A stretch of 64,000 nucleotides of DNA from Luteimonas panaciterrae (GTDB lineage Bacteria; Pseudomonadota; Gammaproteobacteria; Xanthomonadales; Xanthomonadaceae), in the NCBI RefSeq assembly GCF_020511115.1, contig NZ_JAJAVH010000007.1:62001-126000 (forward strand). Reading direction: 5' to 3'. Made by a program: the position numbers and the translations under genes. The notes under the pieces are model-generated. The model saw only the letters and a list, made by a program, of their open reading frames with translations. It was not told the DNA's origin and did not search any database. This document shows positions 17,948-26,776 of this stretch, piece after piece; position 1 is the first letter of the stretch, and every line of letters begins with the position of its first letter.

Positions 17948-19342
17948 CTACGCCATGAATCCCAGATTGCGGCTGGCGAAATTGCCGAGATTCGGGAAGA
18001 TCAGACCGAGATCGGTATCGGCCACGCCGAACCAGCGCGCCAGCGTCGCGGCGTACTGATCGACCGATGTCGTCGGAATGATTTGTCCCCAGCCCGCATC
18101 GTCGGGACCATCGTTCTGCAACACCGGCATCGTTCCGTAGAAGCGCCCGCCGCGCACCGCGCCGCCGACCACAAAATGATGGCCGCCCCAACCGTGGTCG
18201 GAACCATCGCCGTTCGATGAAAGCGTCCGTCCGAAATCGGAAGCCGTGAACGTGGTGACACTGTTGGCGACGCCGAGCTCGACCGTCGCGGCATGGAACG
18301 CGGTGAGCGCCTGCGCCATCTGCGCCAGCAGAATTGGCTGCTCGCTGAGCAGACGATCGTGATGATCGAAACCGCCGATCGAGACGAAGTAGATCTGGCG
18401 CTTCAGTCCCAGCGTGGCGCGCACCTTGATCAGGCGCGCCACCATCTTCAGCTGCCAGGCCAGATCGTTGTCCGGGAAGATAGTCGTCAGCGGCGTGGAA
18501 GCATCCAGCGCGGTTCCGACGGCATCCGCGTTCTCGCGCGCACGGCGGAACGAAGCCGCATAGCTGCGCCCGAAGGCATGCGTCTGCACTTCCGGTGCCA
18601 TCATTCCCAGGAAGGCGCGGCGGCTGTCGCTGTCCCATTCGAAACGGCTGAAGTAACGCGGCCCGTCGTTGCCGATCACATACGGATTGCTGTTGGCGGC
18701 ACGCTGCAGCACGCTGCCGGAGTTGAGGGCGATATTCATCGGAATGAAGGCGCCCGGATTGGCATCCTGCAGCAGATCGGCGATGCGCCCGCCCCAGCCG
18801 AGATTTCGGCCGTCGTCGGTACGCGAGATCTGCCAATAGGCCTGCTGGTTGTTGTGCGAGAACAACTGCGGCGGCAGCTGCGCGGAGCTATTGCGGTATT
18901 CGGTCTTGGTGACTGGCCGGATCAACGTGCCGACATTGCCGAGGATCGCCGCCTTGCCGTTGCTGAACAGTCCCTGCAAGCCGGCGACGCCGACCGTGTC
19001 GCCATCGCTGGTCGACTTCTGCAATCCGTAGCTCGCGCCATCGGAGGCGCCGCCACCGGCCTGCGGCGTCAACGACAGCAGATCACCTTTCGCCACGGCG
19101 AGCGTGGCGCGCGCCGCCGCGTATTGCGCGTAGTGCGCGTCGTCGCGTGGGATCACCATGTTCAGGGCATCGTTGCCGCCGAACATGAAGACGCACACCA
19201 GCGCCTTGTAGTCGTCGAACGCCGTCGGCCCGTAGGCGCGCGTGGCCGCTTCGACCAAGCGCAGATTGCCCAGCGCCGAATACAGCCCGGCACCGCCAAG
19301 GCCGGCACAGATCGCGTTGCGCAGGAAATCCCTTCGATTCAT
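17948..19342 (-). CDS. DUF1501 family Tat-exported protein
   Basis: 464 aa with an N-terminal twin-arginine signal (MNRRDFLRNAICAGLGG). The body shows family features: FMFGGNDALNMVIP near residue 55, FVSIGGFDHHDRLLSEQPIL, TFTASDFGRTLSSNGDGSDH, and a GWGGHHFVVGG segment. The arrangement of Asp/His residues recalls the alkaline-phosphatase/sulfatase superfamily to which DUF1501 has been linked. Substrate unknown. It lies 28 bp downstream of the DUF1800 gene; the two families occur together in many genomes, which implies a joint role. Confidence 0.9.
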   Translation of the reverse strand: MNRRDFLRNAICAGLGGAGLYSALGNLRLVEAATRAYGPTAFDDYKALVCVFMFGGNDALNMVIPRDDAHYAQYAAARATLAVAKGDLLSLTPQAGGGASDGASYGLQKSTSDGDTVGVAGLQGLFSNGKAAILGNVGTLIRPVTKTEYRNSSAQLPPQLFSHNNQQAYWQISRTDDGRNLGWGGRIADLLQDANPGAFIPMNIALNSGSVLQRAANSNPYVIGNDGPRYFSRFEWDSDSRRAFLGMMAPEVQTHAFGRSYAASFRRARENADAVGTALDASTPLTTIFPDNDLAWQLKMVARLIKVRATLGLKRQIYFVSIGGFDHHDRLLSEQPILLAQMAQALTAFHAATVELGVANSVTTFTASDFGRTLSSNGDGSDHGWGGHHFVVGGAVRGGRFYGTMPVLQNDGPDDAGWGQIIPTTSVDQYAATLARWFGVADTDLGLIFPNLGNFASRNLGFMA

Positions 19343-19370
19343 CGCTGCGTTCTCCTGTGGTTGTCCGCGC

Positions 19371-21215
19371 TCATTTCTGCACCACGTATTCGGGCGAATT
19401 GACGATCAGGTACAGCGCTTCCTGCACCCGCGTGCGCCGCTCCTCGGCGGTGCCCGCCGGCATGCCGTTTAAGCGTTCGAGCAGAAGCTGGCGCATGGTC
19501 GAGGACATCTGCCCCGACAGGAACAACACGTTGTAGCGATCGAGCAGCGCGCCGGGATTGGCCGCGAGCGGCGTGTCGCGATTGAGGTCGATGGCGTACT
19601 CGTTCGGCCCGACATCGGGATTTCCGACGTAGACGTCGTAGATCTTGCCGCCGAAATAGCTCTCCGTGCTCGGCATCATGTAGTCGGTCGCCAGCTGCAG
19701 TTCCGGTGCGGCCAGGCCGAGCTGGGTCAACTCGCCCGTCGGCCGGTATTCCGGACTGAAGAAGTTGAACACCGATGGCGCGTACTGCGGCGACTGGCCG
19801 AGATTCATCTCCAGCGTCCAGAACTCGTCCAGATGCCCGGACTGCGAGTGCGCGTTGAGCGCGCGCCACAGATGCGTCAACCGCAGCAACGGCTCGCGCA
19901 CCTTGCCGAAATGTGGCGGCTGCGATGCCAGAACACGCGCTTCGGCGTCGTACAGGATCGCCTTGATCACCGCCTTCATGTCGCCGCGCACACCTGAGCC
20001 GTTGTTGTTGAATACCGCCGCGACACGCGACACATAGCCCGGACTCGGGTTGCTGGTGACCAGCCGCTGGATCAGCTGCTTGCCGATGAACGGCCCAACA
20101 TTGGGATGATTGAAGATGTTGTCGAGCGCGGCTTTCAGATCGCTCTGCGCGGTGCCGCCACCGGCCAGGACGCCGTTCGGCAGTGCCACACCCGGATACA
20201 CCAGCAGCTGCTTGCTCTGTGCCGAGGCGTGATACGCCGCCTGGCTTTCCATCCGCGTCACCCAGGCGGGATCGGCGGAATCGTAGATGTAGCAATCGGT
20301 GAAATACCCCATCGCCTCGCAGCCATGGAACGTCCAGCCGGTGAAAACGTGGGCGAAGCCCTTGACCGTGTTCTGGTTGTAGGTCGGGATCGGATTGCCG
20401 GCGCTGTCGCGCTTGAGCGTGCCGTCAGAATTCAGTTGCACCAGACCGACGCTGAAAAGCTGCATCACCTCCCGCGCGTAATTTTCGTCAGGGCGAATGT
20501 TGCGCGTCTCGTCCGGCTTTTGATTGCCGAGCATCGACAGGAAGATGCCCATCACCGGATGCAGGGTGACGTCCTCCAGCAACGTGCGGAAGTTTCCGAA
20601 GGCATCGCGTGCCAGCGTGTCGTAGTAGTGCGTCATGCCGTGCGGCGCATTGCCGAGCTCGTCCGAAGCGGCATCGGACACGACGAAGATCTCGCTCAGC
20701 GCGAAGGCCACGCGCTGACGCAGCTGGTCCTTGTGCACGAACGATGCGTCGAACGGGTCCTGCCCGCCGATCGCGTTCATGAACCACGCATCCACGCGCC
20801 AGTCGCGCTGCGTATCCGGGCCGGCTTCCTTCAGAAATTTCAGCTGCGAGGACACCGGCTGCGCGATCTGATCATCGATCCAGGCCGCGTAACCCATCTG
20901 ACGCACGCGAGCCATCTCCTCCAGCGTCGGGCCGAAGGTCGCCTGCGTGAGGAAACGCGCCGCGTCGGCGTCGGTGAGCGCCTTGCGAACCGGCGGCGTC
21001 GGCCCCGAGACCGGCGGAATCCTGATCGCACCCCCGGACACGATCGGCACGGGCGCCGCGATCGGCAACGCCCGCCGCCTGGTGTCCTCGCGCACCGTCA
21101 CCGCCACCACCACGAGCAGGAGCACGCTCGGCCACCACGCACTCGACCACCATGCACCCGGCCGCCACGCGCTCTGCCACCAGGACAGACGCGTCCACCA
21201 GTCCCAAACTCTCAT
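19371..21215 (-). CDS. DUF1800 family protein
   Basis: 614 aa. The N-terminal Trp-rich leader (about residues 1-40) ends in a hydrophobic segment (SVLLLVVVAVTV) that anchors or exports the protein. The DUF1800 body has DAARFLTQATFGPTLEEMAR, RQRVAFALSEIFVVSD, ENYAREVMQLFSVGLVQLN and GKQLIQRLVTSNPSP. ATG 21215 lies 9 bp after GGGGAG; a GTG 6 bp upstream is too close to that site. Function is unknown. It is the upstream partner of the DUF1501 gene, and the pair probably acts outside the cytoplasmic membrane. Confidence 0.88.
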   Translation of the reverse strand: MRVWDWWTRLSWWQSAWRPGAWWSSAWWPSVLLLVVVAVTVREDTRRRALPIAAPVPIVSGGAIRIPPVSGPTPPVRKALTDADAARFLTQATFGPTLEEMARVRQMGYAAWIDDQIAQPVSSQLKFLKEAGPDTQRDWRVDAWFMNAIGGQDPFDASFVHKDQLRQRVAFALSEIFVVSDAASDELGNAPHGMTHYYDTLARDAFGNFRTLLEDVTLHPVMGIFLSMLGNQKPDETRNIRPDENYAREVMQLFSVGLVQLNSDGTLKRDSAGNPIPTYNQNTVKGFAHVFTGWTFHGCEAMGYFTDCYIYDSADPAWVTRMESQAAYHASAQSKQLLVYPGVALPNGVLAGGGTAQSDLKAALDNIFNHPNVGPFIGKQLIQRLVTSNPSPGYVSRVAAVFNNNGSGVRGDMKAVIKAILYDAEARVLASQPPHFGKVREPLLRLTHLWRALNAHSQSGHLDEFWTLEMNLGQSPQYAPSVFNFFSPEYRPTGELTQLGLAAPELQLATDYMMPSTESYFGGKIYDVYVGNPDVGPNEYAIDLNRDTPLAANPGALLDRYNVLFLSGQMSSTMRQLLLERLNGMPAGTAEERRTRVQEALYLIVNSPEYVVQK

Positions 21216-21320
21216 CGCCACGCTCTCCCCTGGGCGTCGGCGTGCAATCTAGCGTTCGGACGAAACCTTGAACGTGATTCTCGACACAGCTTGTACGGGC
21301 GTCCAGTGCGTGCCCAGCAT

Positions 21321-22454
21321 TTAGTCGAGGCGCTTGCGGAAGCGCAGGATCGCCAGCGTCATCATCACCGTGGTGAAGGCGAGCAACGCGAGCACGTCCG
21401 GCCAGAGTTCGAACAGGTTGGCGCCGCGCAGCATGATGCCGCGAATCAGGCGCAGGAAATGCGTCAGCGGCAGCACCTCCGCCAGCCATTGCACCACGCG
21501 CGGCATGCCGGCGAACGGGAACATGAAACCCGAGAGCAGGATCGACGGCAGGAAGACGAAGAACGTCATCTGCATCGCCTGGAACTGCGATTGCGCGCGC
21601 GTGCTGATCAGCAATCCCATCGTGAGGTTGGCTAGGATCAGCAGCACCGCGGCCAGATAGACGTCGAAAATGCTGCCTCGGATCGGCACATCGAACAGCC
21701 ACATGCCGAGCAGGAGCACCACGCTGGTCTGCACCAGCCCGATCACCGCATACGGCAGTACCTTGCCGATCATCAGCTCCGAACGGCTGACGGGCGTGGC
21801 GATCAGCAGCTCCATGTTGCCCCGCTCGCGCTCGCGCACGATCGCGACGCCGGTGAACAGCACCATCGTCATGGTCAGGATCACGCCGATCAGGCCGGGT
21901 ACGATGTTGATCGCGGAACGCCGCTCCGGGTTGTAGAAGCTCACCACGCTGATCTGCCCGCCACCCGACAGGCCGCTGCCGGCTTGCGCGGCGCCGACGC
22001 GCGGTGAAATCAGGTTGGTTGTCGGCGTGCCATCGAGCGGCGTCTGCGCCAACTGGATCGCGGCACTCTGCACCACCGTGTCGCTGCCATCGACCAGCAC
22101 CTGCACCGCCTCGCGACCGTCGTAGCGGCGGCGCTCGAAATCCGGCGGGATCACGATACCGACACTGATCTCGCCGCGGCGCAGATGCTCCATCAATTCC
22201 TGCGGCGCGGTGGTGCTGATCTCGGGCGCGATCACGCCCGTCGCCACCATATCCATCACCAGCGCGCGCGATGCCGCGGTATTGGCCTGGTCGGCGACAC
22301 CCGCCGATAGCCCGCGCAGATTGAGATTGATGGCATAGCCGAACAGCACCAGCTGCATCACCGGAATGCCGATGATCATCGTTAGCGTGATGCGATCGCG
22401 CCGCATCTGCCGCACTTCCTTCAGCATGATCGCGAAAAGCCGGCGTAGTCTCAT
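21321..22454 (-). CDS. ABC-2 type transporter permease
   Basis: 377 aa of YbhR/YhhJ-like architecture. A first transmembrane helix (residues 15-40, ITLTMIIGIPVMQLVLFGYA) precedes a large periplasmic loop (about residues 40-175). Five C-terminal helices follow, including the GVAIVRERERGNMELLIATPVSRSE cytoplasmic loop characteristic of ABC-2 exporters. It pairs with the ATPase encoded just upstream, with a 4-bp overlap (22451-22454), and the lipoprotein adaptor before that. Likely role: export of a drug-like or lipophilic compound. Confidence 0.9.
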   Translation of the reverse strand: MRLRRLFAIMLKEVRQMRRDRITLTMIIGIPVMQLVLFGYAINLNLRGLSAGVADQANTAASRALVMDMVATGVIAPEISTTAPQELMEHLRRGEISVGIVIPPDFERRRYDGREAVQVLVDGSDTVVQSAAIQLAQTPLDGTPTTNLISPRVGAAQAGSGLSGGGQISVVSFYNPERRSAINIVPGLIGVILTMTMVLFTGVAIVRERERGNMELLIATPVSRSELMIGKVLPYAVIGLVQTSVVLLLGMWLFDVPIRGSIFDVYLAAVLLILANLTMGLLISTRAQSQFQAMQMTFFVFLPSILLSGFMFPFAGMPRVVQWLAEVLPLTHFLRLIRGIMLRGANLFELWPDVLALLAFTTVMMTLAILRFRKRLD

Positions 22455-23404
22455 GCGTGCGTCTCCGGCCGCGTGTCCTCGCCCCTACCACGGGTGGCGG
22501 AGACGAACACATCCTCGAGATTCGGTTCGGCGGTTTCCACATCCGCTTGCAGGCTTGCCGCCGACAATACTTCGCGCAATCGACCGACGGCATCGCCGTC
22601 GCGCTCGGACAACACGCGCAGACTGTTGCCGATCTGCGCCACGCTCAGCACGCCCGGTACGTCGATCAAGGCCTGCTGCGCGGTGCGCGGCTGCGCCGCA
22701 TGCACCACCGCCGTGCGACCTGCCAGCGCACGCGTCAGTTCGATCGGCGTGCCGTCGGCGACCAGCACGCCACGATCGAGGATGGCCAATCGGTGGCAAC
22801 GCTCGGCCTCGTCCATATAGTGCGTGGACACGAGGATGGTGGTACCGCCATCGGCGAGATCGAAGAGCTTCTCCCAGAAATCGCGGCGCGATTCCGGATC
22901 AACCGCGCTGGTCGGTTCGTCGAGGAACAGCAGCTCCGGCTGATGGATCACCGCGCCGGCAAGCGCGAGACGCTGCTTCTGTCCGCCGCTCATCGTTCCA
23001 GCTAGCTGCTTCTGGCGATCGGCGAAGTGGTACTGCTCGACCAGCTGATCGATGCGCCGTGCCGTCTCGGCCTTCGGCACCTCCTGCACGGCGGCGAGGA
23101 ATTCCAGGTTCTCGCGCACGCTCAGGTCCTCGAACAATGAGAACTTCTGGGTCATGTAGCCGATCCGGCGACGCAACTCCTCAGCCTGCTCCGGAATCTT
23201 CAGGCCGAGCACCTCGATCTCGCCATCGGTCGGCGTGAGCAGTCCGCACAGCATGCGAATGGTGGTCGACTTGCCGGAACCGTTCGGGCCGAGGAAGCCA
23301 TAGACATGCGCCTTGGGCACGGTGAGATCGACGTGGTCGACGGCGACGAGCTCGCCGAAGCGCTTGGTCAACCCGCGAGCACGGATAGCGACGTCGGCAG
23401 CCAT
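22451..23404 (-). CDS. ABC transporter ATP-binding protein
   Basis: 317 aa. Walker A is GPNGSGKST, the signature motif is MSGGQKQRLALAGA, Walker B is LLFLDEPTSAVDP, and the switch His follows in VSTHYMDEAERCHRL. The C-terminal 90 residues are the extension usual in DrrA/YbhF-type exporter ATPases. It energises the permease whose start codon it overlaps. YbhF of E. coli has two such domains fused; here there is one, and a single permease follows. Confidence 0.93.
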   Translation of the reverse strand: MAADVAIRARGLTKRFGELVAVDHVDLTVPKAHVYGFLGPNGSGKSTTIRMLCGLLTPTDGEIEVLGLKIPEQAEELRRRIGYMTQKFSLFEDLSVRENLEFLAAVQEVPKAETARRIDQLVEQYHFADRQKQLAGTMSGGQKQRLALAGAVIHQPELLFLDEPTSAVDPESRRDFWEKLFDLADGGTTILVSTHYMDEAERCHRLAILDRGVLVADGTPIELTRALAGRTAVVHAAQPRTAQQALIDVPGVLSVAQIGNSLRVLSERDGDAVGRLREVLSAASLQADVETAEPNLEDVFVSATRGRGEDTRPETHA

Positions 23405-23423
23405 TACGCAACCTCGATCCCGA

Positions 23424-24413
23424 TCACTTGCCGCCGCCAGGCACGAATTCGACCCGCACCGGCAATCCGGCAGGCAACTCTCCCGCCCCTTTGTCCAGCT
23501 GGATCTCGGTCAGCCAACTCAAACGCGTCGCATCCTTTCCGGACAACGCGTAGTAAGGCGTGAAACTCGGATCACTCCGAATCATCCGAACCCGCCCGTT
23601 CAGCGCCCCATCGCGCCCGTCGACGAATACCTGCACGGCCTGCCCCACGCGCACATTCGCGCGAATCGGCTCCGGCACGTACACGCGCGCATACGGCACC
23701 GACCCCACCAGCATCACCACCAGCGGCGCTCCGACCGGCGCCTGATCGCCAAGCTTGTAGGGAATCGTATCGATGCGCCCATCGCGCGGTGCGACGAGGT
23801 CGAGCTTGCCCAGCGTCACCGATTGCGCCTTCGCCTGTGCTTCCGCCGCGGCGAGCGCGGACTCGCCCTGCGCGATCTGCTCGCTGCGCGTGCCACGCTC
23901 GAGTTCCAGCAACGCTTCCTGCGCGGCGCGTACCTGCGCCTGCGTGTTGCCCGCGTTCGCGCGCGCGCGATCGACGTCCGATGCCGCCACCAATCGTTGC
24001 CGCCCCAGCGGCAACAAGCGTTCGTAGTACGCCTGCGCATCGCGCGCCTGCGCTTGCACGGCCGCCAGGTTGGCGCGCGCCTGCGCGATGTCCTCGCTGC
24101 GTGGACCGGCCTTCAGTTCGCCCAGCCGCTCGCGCGCTTCGCGCGCCTGCGCTTGCGCGGCCGCGAGCTGCGACTGCGTGAGCGCCAGTTCCAGTTGCAT
24201 CAGCGGCTGTCCCGCGGTCACGCGCTGGCCTTCGCGCACGTCGATGCGGGCAATGCGCTCGGAGGCGGGTGCCGGCAGGGTGACGCGATCGTATTCGAGC
24301 GTTCCCAAGGCATGCGGAGTTTCGCCGGTGCAGGCGGCAAGCGACAACACCAGGGCGGCCGCGACACCAGCGCGACGCATCGGGGAAATCCGGTCTGTCG
24401 TGGCGAGCATCAT
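23424..24413 (-). CDS. HlyD-type membrane-fusion lipoprotein of ABC exporter
   Basis: 329 aa. An N-terminal signal ends in a good lipobox (LVLSLAAC), so the protein should be a lipoprotein. A biotinyl-lipoyl hairpin (about residues 40-70, ERIARIDVREGQRVTAGQPL) leads into a long Ala/Gln/Arg-rich coiled coil (about 75-190), then the second lipoyl half (VAPRDGRIDTIPYKLGD) and a beta-barrel domain. It resembles YbhG. The start codon overlaps the stop of the TetR gene (ATGA), so regulator and exporter are translated together. It would link the inner-membrane pump to an outer-membrane channel encoded elsewhere. Confidence 0.9.
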   Translation of the reverse strand: MMLATTDRISPMRRAGVAAALVLSLAACTGETPHALGTLEYDRVTLPAPASERIARIDVREGQRVTAGQPLMQLELALTQSQLAAAQAQAREARERLGELKAGPRSEDIAQARANLAAVQAQARDAQAYYERLLPLGRQRLVAASDVDRARANAGNTQAQVRAAQEALLELERGTRSEQIAQGESALAAAEAQAKAQSVTLGKLDLVAPRDGRIDTIPYKLGDQAPVGAPLVVMLVGSVPYARVYVPEPIRANVRVGQAVQVFVDGRDGALNGRVRMIRSDPSFTPYYALSGKDATRLSWLTEIQLDKGAGELPAGLPVRVEFVPGGGK

Positions 24414-25120
24414 GATTTCAGCTCCAGTCCGCGATCGAGCAATGCGATCGCATGGGTTCGAACATCGTCCAGGTCGAGATCGTCGGCATCGAACAGGCGG
24501 CGCCAGATCGGCGCACCCGCGACCGGGAACAGGGTCAGCCCGACCAGCGAGGTCATCAGCAGGCGCGGATCGAGATCGGGATTGAGCTCGCCGCGCGACT
24601 GTGCATCCGCGAAGCGCTTGGCGATCAGACGCGCCACGCCCGGCGCCGCGTGCTTGATCAGCAGATCGCGCAGCGCTCCGCCCTCGCTCAACACTTCCCG
24701 CACCCATAGTTGCGGCCACCACGGGTTCTGCTTCATCACTTCGGTGACGCTGCAGACGAAGCCGGCAACGGTCGCGGCGATGTCGTCACCGGCAGCCTGG
24801 ACGCGCGCGCGCACCGACTGCAACGCAGGCAACATCCGCTCCGCGACCAGGGCCTCCACCAGCATCGCCTTGTCGCCAAAGTAGTAATGCAGCAGCGCCG
24901 GCGTGACCTTGGCTTCGGTGGCGATGTCCCGCAGCGAGGTCGCCGCGATGCCGCGGCGGACGAAGCAGGCCAGGGCCGCGTCGAACAGATGGTCCCGCGA
25001 AACGGGCGCCGCGCCTTTCGGGCGTCCGGGTGCGCGCTTCTTGGCGACTGGGGCGGGTTTCCCGCCCCCCGGCGGTGAAGCAGCGGCGCGTTTGCGCATC
25101 GGGGGCTGGCGAGCACTCAT
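24410..25120 (-). CDS. TetR/AcrR-family regulator of the ABC exporter (CecR-like)
   Basis: 236 aa. A basic, Pro/Ala-rich N-terminal tail of about 40 residues precedes the helix-turn-helix (TSLRDIATEAKVTPALLHYY followed by FGDKAML), then an all-helical ligand domain. The gene order regulator-MFP-ATPase-permease is that of E. coli ybiH(cecR)-ybhGFSR, so it is probably an autorepressor of the exporter operon released by the exported compound. An AT-rich palindrome lies 8 bp upstream of its ATG. Alternative in-frame starts within the tail cannot be excluded. Confidence 0.88.
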   Translation of the reverse strand: MSARQPPMRKRAAASPPGGGKPAPVAKKRAPGRPKGAAPVSRDHLFDAALACFVRRGIAATSLRDIATEAKVTPALLHYYFGDKAMLVEALVAERMLPALQSVRARVQAAGDDIAATVAGFVCSVTEVMKQNPWWPQLWVREVLSEGGALRDLLIKHAAPGVARLIAKRFADAQSRGELNPDLDPRLLMTSLVGLTLFPVAGAPIWRRLFDADDLDLDDVRTHAIALLDRGLELKS

Positions 25121-25128
25121 GGCTAATA

Positions 25129-25150
25129 TTTAATTCAATAGTTAATTAAA
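25129..25150. promoter_or_regulatory. AT-rich inverted repeat, candidate TetR operator
   Basis: TTTAATT, 8 bases, AATTAAA, beginning 8 bp upstream of the regulator ATG. It is almost free of G and C in a region above 60% GC. Size and symmetry fit a TetR-dimer operator, and its position would block transcription of the whole exporter operon. Confidence 0.65.
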
Positions 25151-25375
25151 ATACAAGCCCCGCTTTTCCTGCCCGCCTGGCCCTGCTTCAGGCTCGTGCT
25201 GCCCCACCTCAGATCAGCGGCCTTGCCCGACCCCACGACCGGTACCACGCCTGGCTATTGATGCGCCCATTCACGCCAAAAATCCCGAATCCGCGCCCCA
25301 AACCCGCCCGCACCGCCTCCCTCGCGGCCCCTCGGGGGGCGCCACGATCTCTCGCAACCCCTTCACTTTCCCGGT

Positions 25376-25387
25376 GTTATCGATAAC
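25376..25387. promoter_or_regulatory. Palindrome GTTATCGATAAC, candidate LacI-type operator
   Basis: Perfect 12-bp palindrome with a central CG, flanked by T on the left (TGTTATCGATAACG). It lies about 106 bp upstream of the DUF4185 gene. The form matches LacI/GalR-family operators, which are palindromes centred on CG. No LacI gene is in the window, so the regulator would be encoded elsewhere. Confidence 0.45.
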
Positions 25388-25492
25388 GGAACGCCCGCCA
25401 CAGGGCCGACAGCGTGCATCGCCATGTCGATCGCGCGGGCATCCAGTGCTGCAGCAGGACATCCCGATCCCATCTCTTCGAGGAGCGTGCTC

Positions 25493-26656
25493 ATGACGTC
25501 GAACCAGAACCGATCTCCAGCCCTGATCCTGCCGCCCGAGCGCGAACTGATCGATCCCTCGCGCCGCTCCTTCCTGGGCTCCACCCTCGCGGCGGGCACG
25601 GTCGGCGCGCTGGCGGGAGGATGGTCGCCAGCGAGTTCGGCCGCGCAGGCGAGCACGCGCATCGTCGCCAAGCTGACCGGCCCGAACTCCTGGAACGACA
25701 AGTGGGCGCTGGTCGGCACCGACCTCGGCGTGATGTGGGACGACATGCGCGGCAACGTGCTGTTCGCCTTCGGCGACACCGCCAACACCATCAATCCGAA
25801 TGGCGGGCCGGGCAATTTCCAGGCGAAGAACGCGCTGGTGCGCAGCCGCGCCACGTTCGAGGACATGCGCAACGGCATCATCTTCGATTCCGGCGTGCGC
25901 GATCAGTGGGGCAACGTGCGCACCATCTTCGAACCGCAGTATCCGCAGTGGTCATGCATTCCCACGTCCGGCTTCGCCGCGGGCTTCGGTTCGACCTCGC
26001 GCCAGATCATGAGCTACATGCAGGTCTACGACTGGAACGACGACGGCCGCTGGAGCTGGAAGACCGATCACAGCGGCCTGGCCTGGTCCGACGACGACGG
26101 CGAGCACTGGTTGTGGATGGAAGGCGCGTCCTGGGCCAACAATCCCGATCGCGCCGATGTGTTCCAAGTGATGGCGCTGGCGCCGGACGACGACGGCTGG
26201 GTTTACCTGGGCGGCACCCAGAACGGCCGCCGCAACGACGGCCTGCACATGGCGCGCGTGCGCATCGATCGCATGCACGATCGCACCCAGTACGAATATT
26301 GGGACGGGCGCGAGTATCGCGTCGGCGCGCCGGCGGTCTCGATCGTGCCCGGGCCGGTGGGCGAACCGAACCTGCACAAGTTCGGCGCGCTGTGGCTGCT
26401 CACCTATATCAACGTGTTCGCCAACTTCTTCACGGGCGCGATCCAGTTGCGTACCGCGACGCGTCCCGAGGGCCCCTGGTCGGCGCCGCTCAACCTCATC
26501 GGGCCGGCGCAGCTGCCCGGAATGTATGGCGGCTTCATGCACCCCTGGAGCCGCGGCAACACGCTCTACACCACGGTGTCGCAGTGGAATCCGTACTGCG
26601 TCTATTTGTGCGAGCACATCCTGCCGTTCAACATGAACACCGGGCCGGGGCTCTGA
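25493..26656 (+). CDS. DUF4185 family Tat-exported protein
   Basis: 387 aa with a Tat signal (DPSRRSFLGSTLAAGTVGALAG) about 25-45 residues in, which is a rather long n-region. The body shows sialidase-like or five-bladed-propeller repeats, such as DKWALVGTDLGVMWDDMRGN plus VLFAFGDT, HSGLAWSDDDGEHWLWMEG and GPWSAPLNL. The DUF4185 family is thought to be glycoside-hydrolase-like on the basis of its fold and of residues such as these Asp boxes (SDDDGEHW). ATG 25493 was chosen because GAGGAG sits 7 bp upstream. A LacI-type palindrome upstream supports a link to carbohydrate. Confidence 0.8.
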   Translation: MTSNQNRSPALILPPERELIDPSRRSFLGSTLAAGTVGALAGGWSPASSAAQASTRIVAKLTGPNSWNDKWALVGTDLGVMWDDMRGNVLFAFGDTANTINPNGGPGNFQAKNALVRSRATFEDMRNGIIFDSGVRDQWGNVRTIFEPQYPQWSCIPTSGFAAGFGSTSRQIMSYMQVYDWNDDGRWSWKTDHSGLAWSDDDGEHWLWMEGASWANNPDRADVFQVMALAPDDDGWVYLGGTQNGRRNDGLHMARVRIDRMHDRTQYEYWDGREYRVGAPAVSIVPGPVGEPNLHKFGALWLLTYINVFANFFTGAIQLRTATRPEGPWSAPLNLIGPAQLPGMYGGFMHPWSRGNTLYTTVSQWNPYCVYLCEHILPFNMNTGPGL

Positions 26657-26776
26657 GCACGTCGCGACCGCGATAGCCAAGGCCAGTTGGAGCGGACGCG
26701 CCGGTCCGGCCGGCCAAGCGTCGTCTCGCCCCGCCAGGAAACAATTCTCGCGCCGGCGTGAGAGGGCGTAGTCTTG

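Larger units (their letters stand above)
25121..25492. other. Intergenic region between TetR operon and DUF4185 gene
   Basis: 372 bp between divergent genes. The left end carries the AT-rich TetR-type operator at 25129-25150, the middle (about 25160-25370) is GC-rich and shows no open frame I can support, and the right part carries a perfect 12-bp palindrome at 25376-25387. A GAGGAG ribosome site lies 7 bp before the DUF4185 ATG. Confidence 0.6.
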
